Assembly: GCF_026559675.1 (NCBI RefSeq)
Contig: NZ_CP092891.1
Span: 3,224,001-3,288,000, forward strand
Origin: Microbacterium oxydans
GTDB taxonomy: Bacteria; Actinomycetota; Actinomycetes; Actinomycetales; Microbacteriaceae
Length of the DNA stretch: 64,000 bases
Reading direction: 5' to 3'
How positions within the stretch are numbered: the stretch's first letter is position 1; every line of letters starts with the position of its first letter. The notes beneath the pieces were generated by a model. The model was not told where the DNA came from and ran no database searches. It was given only the letters and a program-made list of their open reading frames with translations. Below are positions 1 to 7,425 of this stretch, one piece after another. Both the position numbers and the translations under genes were made by a program.

Positions 1-1
1 G

Positions 2-829
2 AGCAACGGGGGGACACTCGTGATCCGCGGCTCCGACATCGCTGCCACGGCCGAGACCGTCGACGTCGTCATCGCGACGCCCAGCATCGTCGCCGGCCTC
101 TCTTCCGAGCGCGCGCGAGCTCGCACGGTGGCCGTCGCCGGCGAGCGCTGTCCACAGCCGCTGGCAGATGAATGGGCTGTGGGACGCCGCTTCCTCAACT
201 CCTGCGGGCCCACCGAGATCACCATCATCAACACGCTCGTGGAGCATGCGCCGGGGAGAGACATGTCGATCGGTACGCCGATCCCGGGCACGAGCGTCTA
301 TGTGCTCGATGAGCAGCGCCACCCGGTACCGGGGGGCGAGGTCGGCGAGATGTGGGTCGGCGGAGTCGGTGTGACCGCCGGCTACCTCGGCGATCAGGAA
401 CTGACCGATGCGAGATACCTGCCCGATCCGTTCCACCCCGACGGCGGCCGCATGTTCCGCACCCGGGATCTCGGGCGGTGGACGTCCGACGGCGTCCTCG
501 ACCACCTCGGCCGGACCGACGACCAGATCAAGGTGCGCGGCTTCCGCGTGGAGCTCGACTCGGTGGCGCGAGCGCTGGAGCGGGCGAGCGGATGCGAGAA
601 GGCCGTGGTCGTGCAGCTCGATTCCCGCACGCTGGGCGCGGTGATCACGCCGAGCACGGCAGACCCGGATGCAGCGCGTGCCGCGGCTTCCGCGGTGCTG
701 CCGTACTACAGCGTGCCCGCCGTCATCCGCACACTCGACGCCCTGCCCCTCAGCCCCCGCGGCAAGGTCGATCGGGCCCTGCTGACGCAGACGCTCACGG
801 AATCCGTGTCGCTGGAGAAGGCCGCATGA
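2..829 (+). CDS. Adenylate-forming (AMP-binding) enzyme, C-terminal part
   Basis: The reading frame is open from the window edge, so the N-terminus is missing. The 275 visible residues are the C-terminal half of an acyl/aminoacyl-adenylate-forming domain. Core motifs are visible: NSCGPTEITI (A5), FRTRDLGRW (A7-like), GRTDDQIKVRGFRVEL (A8) and the lysine motif LSPRGKVDR near the end (A10). Such domains activate a carboxylate with ATP. No carrier (T/PCP) domain follows; the protein stops about 20 residues after the A10 lysine. The stop overlaps the start of the next gene (ATGA), so the two are translationally coupled. Pairing with a TmpA-like membrane flavoprotein recalls fungal TmpL, where both parts are in one chain. 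The substrate cannot be predicted because the A3-A4 region lies outside the window. Confidence 0.88.
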   Translation, partial: SNGGTLVIRGSDIAATAETVDVVIATPSIVAGLSSERARARTVAVAGERCPQPLADEWAVGRRFLNSCGPTEITIINTLVEHAPGRDMSIGTPIPGTSVYVLDEQRHPVPGGEVGEMWVGGVGVTAGYLGDQELTDARYLPDPFHPDGGRMFRTRDLGRWTSDGVLDHLGRTDDQIKVRGFRVELDSVARALERASGCEKAVVVQLDSRTLGAVITPSTADPDAARAAASAVLPYYSVPAVIRTLDALPLSPRGKVDRALLTQTLTESVSLEKAA

Positions 830-2127
830 CCGCGCTGCCCGGGCCACCGACGCAAGCAGCCGCCCTCCCGCCCGTGGGATCGGCGGCGCGCATCCGACGC
901 TCGCGTCATCTCAAGCCCTACAACCGTCTGCTCTGGCTCGCATGCCTCGGCAACCTCGCCGCGGCCGTGGTGCTGCTGTCGACCGACGACCTCACCGCCG
1001 ACACAGCCTTCACGGCGGCCGGCATCAACATCGCGGTCGCGGCCCTCGTCCGTCAGCAGCTCGTGATCAATGCGCTGTTCTGGCTGGCGACCCGGGCGAA
1101 GACGCACCTCCCGCTGCGGGTGCGGTGGGGGCTCGGCAAGATCTACAGCTTCGGTGGCGTCCATGTCGGTGCCGCGATCAGTGCCTCGTGCTGGTACGTC
1201 ATGTTCTGTGTGCTCACGATCCACGCCGGTGAGGATGCGTTCCTCATCGCGACGATGCTCGCCGCGACGGTGATCCTCGTCGGCATGCTCGTGACGTCGC
1301 TGCCGCGGATGCGAGCCGGCCACCACAACGTGTTCGAGCTCGTGCACCGCTTCGGCGGCTGGTCGCTGCTGGCCGTTATCTGGGCGCAGACCATCGCACT
1401 GACTCTCGCGGAGGGCGGCGGCTCACTGTCGGTCGCCTCCTCCCCCGCGGTGTGGCTGCTCGCCGTGACCACGCTCAGCATCGCGGCTCCATGGCTCCGG
1501 CTGCGCCGTGTTCCCGTCCGTGTCGTGAAGCCGTCGGATCACGTGGCGATCGCCGAGTTCGACTACGGCGTCACGCCCTTCGCCGGGTCGTCCACGGCGG
1601 TCAGCCGCCATCCGCTTCGAGAGTGGCATTCCTTCGCCAACGTGCCGTCGCCCGGACGCTCCGGCTTCCGCCTGACCATCTCCCGGGCCGGTGACTGGAC
1701 GGGTGACTTCATCGACGACCAGCCGCAGCATGTGTGGGTGAAAGGCATACCGACGGCCGGCGTGGGCAACATCGATCAGCTGTTCCGCTCGGTGCTGTGG
1801 GTCGCGACCGGCAGCGGCATCGGCCCGTGTCTCCCGCACCTCCTGGCGAAGACGGCTCCGGCGCGGCTCCTCTGGTCCACGCGCACGCCGGAGCGGACCT
1901 ACGGCGAGGAGCTCGTGGCGGAGATCCGTGAGGCGATCCCCTCGGCGGTCATCTGGGACACCACGGAGCGGGGCAAGCCCGACCTGCTGCAGCTCGCCTA
2001 CGACGAAGCGCTCGCTCACGGCGTGGAGGCCGTGATCTGCATATCCAACCAGCCGACGACGTGGACCATCGTCGAAGGCCTCGAACAGCGCGGCATCCCC
2101 GCGTTCGGAGCGATCTGGGACTCATGA
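826..2127 (+). CDS. TmpA/TmpL-like integral membrane flavoprotein (ferredoxin-reductase-like)
   Basis: 433 residues. The ATG lies in an ATGA overlap with the upstream adenylation gene. Residues about 35-230 contain five or six hydrophobic segments. The C-terminal half is ferredoxin-NADP reductase-like: REWHSFANVPS is the candidate FAD contact (the R-x-Y-S region of the family), and WVATGSGIGPCLPHL matches the glycine-rich NAD(P)-binding loop. The family is known from fungi as TmpA, and from TmpL, which carries an additional AMP-binding domain in the same polypeptide and affects redox homeostasis. Here the two functions are separate, overlapping genes. I infer a membrane oxidoreductase acting with the adenylation enzyme; no heme-ligand histidine pairs of true ferric reductases are obvious. 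It could also be annotated simply as a hypothetical membrane protein. Confidence 0.75.
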   Translation: MTALPGPPTQAAALPPVGSAARIRRSRHLKPYNRLLWLACLGNLAAAVVLLSTDDLTADTAFTAAGINIAVAALVRQQLVINALFWLATRAKTHLPLRVRWGLGKIYSFGGVHVGAAISASCWYVMFCVLTIHAGEDAFLIATMLAATVILVGMLVTSLPRMRAGHHNVFELVHRFGGWSLLAVIWAQTIALTLAEGGGSLSVASSPAVWLLAVTTLSIAAPWLRLRRVPVRVVKPSDHVAIAEFDYGVTPFAGSSTAVSRHPLREWHSFANVPSPGRSGFRLTISRAGDWTGDFIDDQPQHVWVKGIPTAGVGNIDQLFRSVLWVATGSGIGPCLPHLLAKTAPARLLWSTRTPERTYGEELVAEIREAIPSAVIWDTTERGKPDLLQLAYDEALAHGVEAVICISNQPTTWTIVEGLEQRGIPAFGAIWDS

Positions 2128-2924
2128 CCATGCCATACGAACATCTTGCGATCACTTCGGAGAACGACGTGACCCGCATCACCCTCATCCGACCGTCGCG
2201 CCGGAACGCCCTGACCGCGCAGATGCTGCGCGACCTCATCTCGGTCTTCCAGCACCCGCCACGGCACCAGCGCGGGGTCATCATCCACGGCTCCGGAGGA
2301 GCGTTCTGCGCCGGCGCGGACATCGAGGAGCTGAACCTGATCGGGGCCTCTGCCGACCCGACCGCCGGCGCGGAGGGGGTCGCCCGGATGGCGAAGAACC
2401 TCATGGCTCTGATCGAGGCCTCACCCGTGCCCGTGATCGCCTGCGTCGACGGACCCGCTGTCGGAGGCGGGCTCGAACTCGCCCTTGCCTGCGACTGGAT
2501 CCACGCCACCGACCGGTCGTCGTTCGCGCTGCCGGAGACGACCTTGGGGCTCATCCCCGGATTCGGCGGCACGCGGCGCATCGTCGAGCGGGCGGGGGTG
2601 GCGGTCGCGAACGAGATGATCCTCGGCGATCTCGTCCTCGACGCGCACCGAGCGCGAGAGGCCGGTCTCGTGTCGCACGTGCACGAGTCACACCAAGCGA
2701 GCCTTGATGCCGCGACCGCGAGCTTCACGGCCGGACGGCCCCGCTCTCCGCACGCCATCGCGCTGGCCCGCGAGGTTCTGCGCGTGGCGGTCGACTCCGA
2801 CCGGGCGACAGCGTTCACGCAGGAGACAGCTGCATACGGACGGGCCTTCGCGCACCCCGACGGCGCCCACGGCATGACGGCTTTCCTCGAGAAGCGCGTG
2901 GCCGAGTTCGGCCGCGACGCCTGA
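2124..2924 (+). CDS. Enoyl-CoA hydratase/isomerase family protein
   Basis: 266 residues, normal crotonase length. The ATG overlaps the previous stop (ATGA), so it is the third coupled gene of the operon. The first oxyanion-hole segment is GAFCAGADIEEL and the second is AVGGGLELALACD. Both glutamates used by hydratases appear to be kept: one in GGGLELA and one in the PETTLGLIPGFGGTRR segment. It would act on an acyl-CoA thioester. Together with an adenylate-forming enzyme it suggests that the upstream protein makes a CoA thioester or that the pair processes one product. A short intergenic stretch with a 22-bp inverted repeat follows. Confidence 0.9.
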   Translation: MTMPYEHLAITSENDVTRITLIRPSRRNALTAQMLRDLISVFQHPPRHQRGVIIHGSGGAFCAGADIEELNLIGASADPTAGAEGVARMAKNLMALIEASPVPVIACVDGPAVGGGLELALACDWIHATDRSSFALPETTLGLIPGFGGTRRIVERAGVAVANEMILGDLVLDAHRAREAGLVSHVHESHQASLDAATASFTAGRPRSPHAIALAREVLRVAVDSDRATAFTQETAAYGRAFAHPDGAHGMTAFLEKRVAEFGRDA

Positions 2925-2941
2925 GCGCCCGAGCCTCCACG

Positions 2942-3000
2942 GCTAAGTGCTCACAGATGAACGATTAAGAGGGATAACCGTTCATCTGTGAGCACTTAGC
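2942..3000. terminator. Perfect 22-bp inverted repeat between convergent genes
   Basis: Arms 2942-2963 and 2979-3000 are exact reverse complements, separated by 15 nt, with a further possible 3-bp pairing inside after one mismatch. The repeat sits between the crotonase gene and the convergent CcdA-like gene, and its right arm contains the TAA stop of the latter. It can act as a bidirectional terminator, but there is no clear T-run and the stem is unusually AT-rich and long for this genome. An alternative is a small palindromic mobile element. Confidence 0.7.
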
Positions 3001-3826
3001 TCGGGCCGCTCGCGACGGCACGAGCGCGCCATCGACGGACCCGCCACACCGCTCCGACACCCGCGCACACGACGGCGACCACGAGCAGCACGAGACCATC
3101 CGGCACCCCGGCGGTCGCCTGCTGCATCCAGCTCTCCAGCCGAGCCTGGTCACTGGCGCCGAGCACTCCGGCGAGCGCGGTCGTGCCCGAGGTGGCGAGC
3201 AGCAGAACGCCGACCGCGATGGTCAGCACACCACCGATGATGCCCGTCCAGGTGTTGCGCCAGCGGCCGATCCGCACTTCGCGGGGGCGCACGAGGGCGC
3301 GGACGAACGGGAGCCGCCCCCAGACGAGGGCGAGGATCAGCAGGGGGAGGGTCATGCCCGCCGCGAAGGTGAGGAGGATGAGTCCGCCGTAGAACGCATT
3401 CCCCCCGAGCGCCGCGAGCGTGAGGACCGCGCCGAGCAGCGGCCCTGCGCACACACCTGCGAGGCCGTACATCGTGCCGAGCGCGTAGACCGAAGCGAGC
3501 GACGTGCCCCCCGTGGCGCTGCGGCGACCGAGGAACGGCAGCGGGATGTTCAACAGCATCAGCACGCCGAGCACGATGACGATCACTCCGGCGACCGTCA
3601 CGAACGTGAAGCGGTGCTGGTTGACGAACGCTCCGAGCGTGCCGGCCAGCACCCCGAGCGGCACCAGCGTCGTGATGAGTCCGAGGTAGAAGATGCCGGT
3701 GCGCGACAGCAGCGACCGCGGCGTCGTGAACGCATAGGAGAAGAACGCGGGCAGCAGCATGACCGAGCACGGACTCAGCAGAGTGAGGATGCCGCCGATC
3801 AGCGCCCCGAGCAGACCGAGTTCCAC
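2996..3826 (-). CDS. CcdA/DsbD-like membrane thiol-disulfide transporter
   Basis: 276 residues, GTG start 3 nt after the stop of the upstream DsbA-like gene. The N-terminus begins directly with a membrane segment holding LLSPCSVMLLPAFFSY, and a second conserved cysteine lies in GVCAGPLLGAV. These two cysteines in transmembrane helices 1 and 4 are the hallmark of CcdA proteins, which pass electrons from cytoplasmic thioredoxin across the membrane. About seven hydrophobic segments are visible, the last near the C-terminus followed by a basic tail. With the adjacent extracytoplasmic thioredoxin-fold protein it forms a redox pair for reducing or isomerising exported thiols. No cytochrome c maturation genes lie nearby, so a role in cytochrome biogenesis is not supported by context. 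Confidence 0.85.
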   Translation of the reverse strand: MELGLLGALIGGILTLLSPCSVMLLPAFFSYAFTTPRSLLSRTGIFYLGLITTLVPLGVLAGTLGAFVNQHRFTFVTVAGVIVIVLGVLMLLNIPLPFLGRRSATGGTSLASVYALGTMYGLAGVCAGPLLGAVLTLAALGGNAFYGGLILLTFAAGMTLPLLILALVWGRLPFVRALVRPREVRIGRWRNTWTGIIGGVLTIAVGVLLLATSGTTALAGVLGASDQARLESWMQQATAGVPDGLVLLVVAVVCAGVGAVWRVRRWRARAVASGPS

Positions 3827-3829
3827 AGG

Positions 3830-4555
3830 CTACTCCGCCTTCGCAAGCGCGTCGTCGAGGAAGGTGCGGAACACGTCGGTTGCCTGAGCCCCCGACATCG
3901 CCGTGTCACCGGCGAGGAAGAACGGCACGGCCGTAACGCCGAGCTGCTGCGCCTCCTGCGTGCGCTGGGCAGCAGCGGCGAGGCCCGCGGGTGAGTCCAG
4001 GCCGGTGGTGAAGGCCGCCATATCGGGCACGCCGACCTGCTCGGCGAACGCGATCAGCTCTTCCCGAGTGAGCTCGGGGTGGCCCGACTCCGGTGCGACG
4101 GCGTAGACGGCCTCGAGGTACTCGACATAGAGGCCCTGGTTTCCGGCGGCCTCCAGCGCCGCGGATGCCCGGGCAGACTCCTCACCGAAGAACGCGACGT
4201 CGCGGAACTCGATGCGCACCTTGCCCCCGTCGACGTACTCGTCGAGCAGAGCCGGAAGCGTGTCGCGGCTGAACACCGCGCAAAACGGGCATCGCATGTC
4301 GGTCCAGTACACCAGCACGACCGGGGCATCGACGGCGCCGATCGCCGCGGGGTCTCCCTCGTCGCGACGAACGATCGGATGCTCGACACTCGCGCTCACG
4401 TCGGCATCGGCGGATGGCGTCGGCGCCGCGGCGCCCTGCCCGGACGCTCCCCCGCCTGTCAGCTGGGCATACGTCAGCAGTGCGGCCAGGGCCAGGGCGA
4501 CGAGCCCGACGAGCCACCAGACGCGAAACGATCGAGTGCGTGAAATATTAGACAC
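3830..4555 (-). CDS. Membrane-anchored DsbA-like thioredoxin-fold protein
   Basis: 241 residues. An N-terminal anchor (WWLVGLVALALAALLTYAQL) is followed by a low-complexity Ala/Ser/Pro linker and then a thioredoxin-fold domain of the DsbA class. The redox motif is CPFC in TDMRCPFCAVFSRDTLP, and the cis-proline loop is VTAVPFF. It acts outside the membrane on exported proteins and would be recycled by the CcdA-like protein encoded 3 nt downstream. The GTG start at 4555 has no Shine-Dalgarno sequence. A -10-like GATAAT ends a few bases upstream, so the mRNA may be leaderless. The first codons (GTG TCT AAT ATT T) overlap a copy of the TCTAATATTT motif that recurs in the neighbouring island. Confidence 0.85.
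   Translation of the reverse strand: MSNISRTRSFRVWWLVGLVALALAALLTYAQLTGGGASGQGAAAPTPSADADVSASVEHPIVRRDEGDPAAIGAVDAPVVLVYWTDMRCPFCAVFSRDTLPALLDEYVDGGKVRIEFRDVAFFGEESARASAALEAAGNQGLYVEYLEAVYAVAPESGHPELTREELIAFAEQVGVPDMAAFTTGLDSPAGLAAAAQRTQEAQQLGVTAVPFFLAGDTAMSGAQATDVFRTFLDDALAKAE
4543..4552 (+). promoter_or_regulatory. TCTAATATTT-type motif at the DsbA-like start codon
   Basis: The + strand reads AAATATTAGA, the reverse complement of TCTAATATTT, and covers codons 2-5 of the DsbA-like gene. It is the leftmost occurrence of a motif that otherwise sits in intergenic DNA of the adjacent GntR/exosortase island. Because it is coding here, it could be coincidental. Confidence 0.3.
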
Positions 4556-4614
4556 ATAGATTATCGTATATCAGAACAGGGGCTTAGGCGAATGAGCAAT
4601 CACCGCCCCACCCA

Positions 4615-4806
4615 TCATGCCGCGTGCGCTCCGAGCTCCGCAGCCGCTCGTGCCTCCACCTCCAGCCAGGCAAGATACGCGGCATAGGCGCCGACGGGCT
4701 CCGTCTGCTCGAGCGGGGCGGCGCTTCGACGCTCCCTCCCCCGCGGCGCGAACCATCCTCCCCCAAGGGAGGGCCACACCTGCTCGCGTTCCATCAGCTT
4801 CGCCAT
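4615..4806 (-). CDS. Small hypothetical protein (63 aa)
   Basis: A 63-residue reading frame starting MAKLMEREQVWPSLGGGW and ending in an Ala-rich, weakly helical stretch (YAAYLAWLEVEARAAAELG). I do not recognise a family. The reason to call it is the excellent ribosome binding site GAAGGAGAAGGAATC directly upstream of ATG. No signal peptide, membrane segment or cysteine is present. Overlapping frames in the same interval lack such a site. A strong hairpin lies about 80 nt upstream (4888-4921), so expression may depend on readthrough or on a promoter between the two. Confidence 0.5.
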   Translation of the reverse strand: MAKLMEREQVWPSLGGGWFAPRGRERRSAAPLEQTEPVGAYAAYLAWLEVEARAAAELGAHAA

Positions 4807-4887
4807 GATTCCTTCTCCTTCACTCGGTGGAGATTCCAGGATGCGAGACGAGCCTTAACGCAGGCGTAAACGGCCAGAGAAAGAGAT

Positions 4888-4921
4888 GAAGCCCGGCCGC
4901 ACGGGGGGGCGGCCGGGCTTC
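4888..4921 (-). terminator. 13-bp GC-rich hairpin, possible terminator or attenuator
   Basis: Arms 4888-4900 (GAAGCCCGGCCGC) and 4909-4921 are exact reverse complements with an 8-nt loop. On the minus strand the hairpin is followed by TTCATCTCTTTCTCT, a U-rich tail, which supports termination of leftward transcription. It lies upstream of the 63-aa gene, where no gene ends. It would therefore terminate a short RNA begun in the AT-rich segment, or attenuate the 63-aa gene. Confidence 0.6.
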
Positions 4922-4980
4922 CAGGGGTGCGGACCCTGGGGAGGGATCCGTGATTCTGGGGTGAACCAAGATAATCATAA

Positions 4981-4992
4981 CATCAAGTATTT
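4981..4992. promoter_or_regulatory. Variant CATCTAATATTT motif (CATCAAGTATTT)
   Basis: Matches the island motif at 10 of 12 positions and lies in AT-rich intergenic DNA, as the other copies do. Proposed binding site for one or more of the local GntR regulators; inference only. Confidence 0.35.
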
Positions 4993-5030
4993 CAGATTAC
5001 AAGATGGGGTGACCATCTGCCGTGCGCACG

Positions 5031-5064
5031 AAGAAGGGGGCGGCCAGCCGGCCGCCCCCTTCTT
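5031..5064 (-). terminator. Terminator of the first GntR gene
   Basis: Arms 5031-5045 and 5050-5064 form a perfect 15-bp stem with a 4-nt loop, 12 nt past the stop of the GntR gene ending at 5076. The + strand side ends in CTTCTTT and the minus strand side in CTTCTTCG, so it may work in both directions. Confidence 0.8.
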
Positions 5065-5075
5065 TCCACCTTGCC

Positions 5076-5732
5076 TCAGTCGGCGTCGCCGTCAGGCAGC
5101 CGGAAGAGCAGCTCAATGGCGAGCTCGGCCTTGATCGCGTCCTTCTCGGCGATCGCCTCGGCGAGGGCCTCGTACCGACGGGTGATCATGTCCCAGTCGA
5201 GGCTCGACGACGCACTCGAGTGCGTCGCACGGTAGAGCACCGAGTCGAGCGTGTCGGCGGTCGCGCGGACCAGCACCGGGTTCTCGCAGAGATCGAGGAC
5301 GACGCGCACGAGGTTCCAGCTGACGACGTTGAACTCGGTGGCGTCTTCGGCGCGGGTCGCCTTGAGGACGGCCTCGATCTCGGCGGCGAGCCTCTTCTGC
5401 CCCGTCGCGCCGAGCGTCGGCACGGTGACGCGCACGACGCCACCGATCAGCGCACCCAGGGTCTGCAGGTAGTAGACGACGTGGTCTTCGTTGGCGACGG
5501 CAACCCGCGTGTACTTTTGCGCTGCGGTCTCGACGAGGCCGACCAGCGCCAGCTCGTTGAGCGCTTCACGGAGCGGCGTGCGCGAGACGCCTAGCCACTC
5601 CATCAGCTGGTCGTCATTGAGCCGCTCCCCGGGCGTGAGCGTGCCATCGAGAATCGCATCGCGGATGCGCTCCTTCGCCACCTCTCGAAGCGTCTTGCGC
5701 TCGGGCTTCTCGGCTGTCTTAGGCACGGGCAT
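5076..5732 (-). CDS. GntR-family (FadR/FCD-type) transcriptional regulator 1
   Basis: 218 residues. The ATG is preceded by AGGAGCCCGCA. Residues about 12-75 are the winged helix (LREVAKERIRDAILDGTLTPGERL, then [16 protein letters not shown]). The rest is an all-helical FCD-like effector domain. The D-x-x-F-H metal-binding signature of typical FCD domains is not visible: the equivalent region reads EFNVVSWNLVRVVLDLCEN. It is one of five similar regulator genes within 9 kb, and its MPVPKTAEKP start resembles those of its neighbours (MTVPTTAAAP, MPIPTSAAPP). The upstream gap contains TCTAGTAGG (5761-5769), a weak match to the island motif. Likely controls genes of the glycan/surface island, possibly including itself. 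Confidence 0.88.
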   Translation of the reverse strand: MPVPKTAEKPERKTLREVAKERIRDAILDGTLTPGERLNDDQLMEWLGVSRTPLREALNELALVGLVETAAQKYTRVAVANEDHVVYYLQTLGALIGGVVRVTVPTLGATGQKRLAAEIEAVLKATRAEDATEFNVVSWNLVRVVLDLCENPVLVRATADTLDSVLYRATHSSASSSLDWDMITRRYEALAEAIAEKDAIKAELAIELLFRLPDGDAD

Positions 5733-5853
5733 TGCGGGCTCCTGTCGTTCCTCTGATCACTCTAGTAGGTCACATAATGACAGGGTCAGCACATCGGCCA
5801 CGCTCGGAGCCGCGCCGCACGCAAATAGATATCCGCTGGAGGGGAGCGCGGCG

Positions 5854-6525
5854 TCACATATCCCGATAGACGGTAAGGAAATTGCGGCGGGTGGGCTCAT
5901 ACAGCGCGTGAATCAGGTCACCGGTGCGCTGTGCATCACCCGATTCGGCAGCTTCGGCGATCCGAGTTATCTGCTCGACGATCAGTCCTGTGTCGAGGAG
6001 CTCTTCACGCGGGGTGAGGAATCGCAGCAGCTGGAGGTTCAGCGATTCGACGGTGTCGACGAGCACCTTGTTGCCGGTGGCTTGCTCGAAGACGAGGAAG
6101 AAGTCGCGGATCGCGGGGCCGAGCGCCACGATGTCCCCCTTCTTCTGCGCCGTGGCCGCCGCCTTGGCGAAGGCACGAAGCTCCTTCAGGTTCACGGCGT
6201 CCATCTTTCCGACCACCTGGCGCGCTGCGAACTCATGCAGCACTCCGCTCGCGAACATCCCCTCGTTGATCACGCGGAAGTCCAACGGCGCCACACGGGT
6301 GTACTTGTGCGCCACGAGCTCGACGACGCCGTCCTCGGCCAGCTTCGTGAGCGCCTCGCGCAGCGGTGTGCGAGAGGTGCCGAGCCAGGTCTGGAGCGCG
6401 TCCGCATGAAGCTCTTCACCCGCTTCAAGGGTTCCATCGAGGATCGCCCCGAGGATCTGCTCATACGCCTCGTCACGCAGAAGGCGACGCTTGATGGGCG
6501 CCGCGGCGGTCGTCGGGACTGTCAC
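5854..6525 (-). CDS. GntR-family (FCD-type) transcriptional regulator 2
   Basis: 223 residues. The GTG start overlaps the stop of regulator 3 (GTGA) and has GAAGGAAG upstream. The winged helix at about residues 12-75 has the signature LLRDEAYEQILGAILDGTLEAGE and WLGTSRTPLREALTKL. The C-terminal helical domain again lacks the histidines expected of a metal-binding FCD domain (region RDFFLVFEQATGNKVLV). It is made from the same mRNA as regulator 3 and probably works with it, perhaps as a heteromer. Followed by about 120 nt before regulator 1. Confidence 0.88.
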   Translation of the reverse strand: MTVPTTAAAPIKRRLLRDEAYEQILGAILDGTLEAGEELHADALQTWLGTSRTPLREALTKLAEDGVVELVAHKYTRVAPLDFRVINEGMFASGVLHEFAARQVVGKMDAVNLKELRAFAKAAATAQKKGDIVALGPAIRDFFLVFEQATGNKVLVDTVESLNLQLLRFLTPREELLDTGLIVEQITRIAEAAESGDAQRTGDLIHALYEPTRRNFLTVYRDM

Positions 6526-7211
6526 GATGTTCCTTCTTCCTTCGAACCCGGCGCGAGTCCGTCTGCGAACGGAATCAGCGCACTGCTGAAGTACGCGGCG
6601 CTTGCCTCCGCGGCCGCTTCGGCATCTCCGCCGACAGCACTGTCGATCAGCGCATACAGTTGCGGGAAGCCGGCGTCGGTGTCGATCCTCGCGCCGAAGT
6701 GATTGATGATCCGCTGCATGTGCGGGGAATAGCGCTCTACCAGGCGCAGTGTGGTGCGGTTGCCGTAGCGGTCGAGGAAGATCCGGAACAGATCGAACAC
6801 ATCGGTGGTTCGCTGCGGCGACGGCCCGGCCGCGACGCCCTTCTCCAGAGCCGTACGGATGCGCTTCAGCTGCTTCCGGTCGGCATCAGTGAGGAGCGGA
6901 GTCGCTTCACGGATGACGGCGGTGTCCAGTGCTCCGAGGGTCTCGATGATCTGGCCGAACTGGACGATGTCGAGCGCCGCGACCTTCGTCGCCTTCTGCG
7001 GCACGACATCGACGAGCCCGAGGTTCGCGAGCCGTCCGATCGCCTCACGAATCGGAGTGCGAGAGGCGCCCAGCCATTCTTCGAGCTGGCTGTCGACCAG
7101 GGTTTCCCCGGGTTCCAGCTCTCCGACGACGACCGCGTGAAGCAGACGTTCGAAGATCTGGTCGCGCAGGAGCGTGCGCTTCGGCGGGGCGGCGCTGGTC
7201 GGGATGGGCAT
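6522..7211 (-). CDS. GntR-family (FCD-type) transcriptional regulator 3
   Basis: 229 residues from ATG at 7211, chosen because MPIPTSAAPPKRTLLRDQ aligns with the starts of its paralogues; an upstream ATG at 7244 would add 11 unrelated residues. The winged helix carries RTLLRDQIFERLLHAVVVGELEPGE and WLGASRTPIREAIGRL. The helical effector domain ends in a charged tail. It is the first gene of a coupled pair with regulator 2. Its promoter region contains CATCTAGTATTT (7242-7253), a close match to the island motif, which suggests autoregulation or cross-regulation. Confidence 0.88.
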   Translation of the reverse strand: MPIPTSAAPPKRTLLRDQIFERLLHAVVVGELEPGETLVDSQLEEWLGASRTPIREAIGRLANLGLVDVVPQKATKVAALDIVQFGQIIETLGALDTAVIREATPLLTDADRKQLKRIRTALEKGVAAGPSPQRTTDVFDLFRIFLDRYGNRTTLRLVERYSPHMQRIINHFGARIDTDAGFPQLYALIDSAVGGDAEAAAEASAAYFSSALIPFADGLAPGSKEEGTS

Positions 7212-7241
7212 ATCCCCAGGATAGCCGCCAAACCGACACAA

Positions 7242-7253
7242 CATCTAGTATTT
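7242..7253. promoter_or_regulatory. CATCTAGTATTT motif upstream of GntR 3
   Basis: Differs at one base from the CATCTAATATTT found at three other places in the island. It lies 31-42 nt upstream of the chosen start of GntR 3, next to a second AT-rich stretch TTTGATATCC. Candidate operator for a GntR paralogue. Confidence 0.5.
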
Positions 7254-7283
7254 GATATCCACAATCAGAAATACAAGCGAGAA

Positions 7284-7315
7284 GAGGCCCCAGCGCTGGG
7301 GAGCGCTGGGGCCTC
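7284..7315 (-). terminator. 14-bp terminator hairpin downstream of the glycosyltransferase gene
   Basis: Arms 7284-7297 and 7302-7315 are exact reverse complements with a GGGG loop. On the minus strand the tail is TTCTCGCTTG. It ends the transcript running from the small surface peptide gene through the exosortase-like and glycosyltransferase genes and insulates the GntR 3 promoter. Confidence 0.7.
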
Positions 7316-7384
7316 TGCGACAGACGGCGGACCCGAGTCCCACCGCCGCCGCCAGAGGAAGGCCGTGTAGGGACAGCCTTCCCG

Positions 7385-7417
7385 ATCGATGCCCGGAGGG
7401 GTGTGTCGGGCATCGAT
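7385..7417 (-). terminator. 11-bp hairpin just after the glycosyltransferase stop
   Basis: Arms 7385-7395 (ATCGATGCCCG) and 7407-7417 pair perfectly with an 11-nt loop, about 9 nt beyond the stop codon. No T-rich tail follows, so it may protect the mRNA 3' end or assist the terminator at 7284-7315. Confidence 0.5.
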
Positions 7418-7425
7418 GGATGTGA

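Larger units (their letters stand above)
4807..5075. other. Intergenic region with two strong hairpins and an AT-rich segment
   Basis: No convincing gene. From left to right it holds a short spacer, a 13-bp hairpin (4888-4921), an unusually AT-rich stretch (about 4965-5010) with a CATCAAGTATTT motif, and the 15-bp terminator of the first GntR gene (5031-5064). The AT-rich stretch flanked by two hairpins could drive a short RNA in either direction. Confidence 0.45.

Noticed and set aside
2996..4555. Cytochrome c maturation locus
   Set aside because: No ResB, ResC or CXXCH cytochrome is encoded nearby; the pair is better described as a general thiol redox module.
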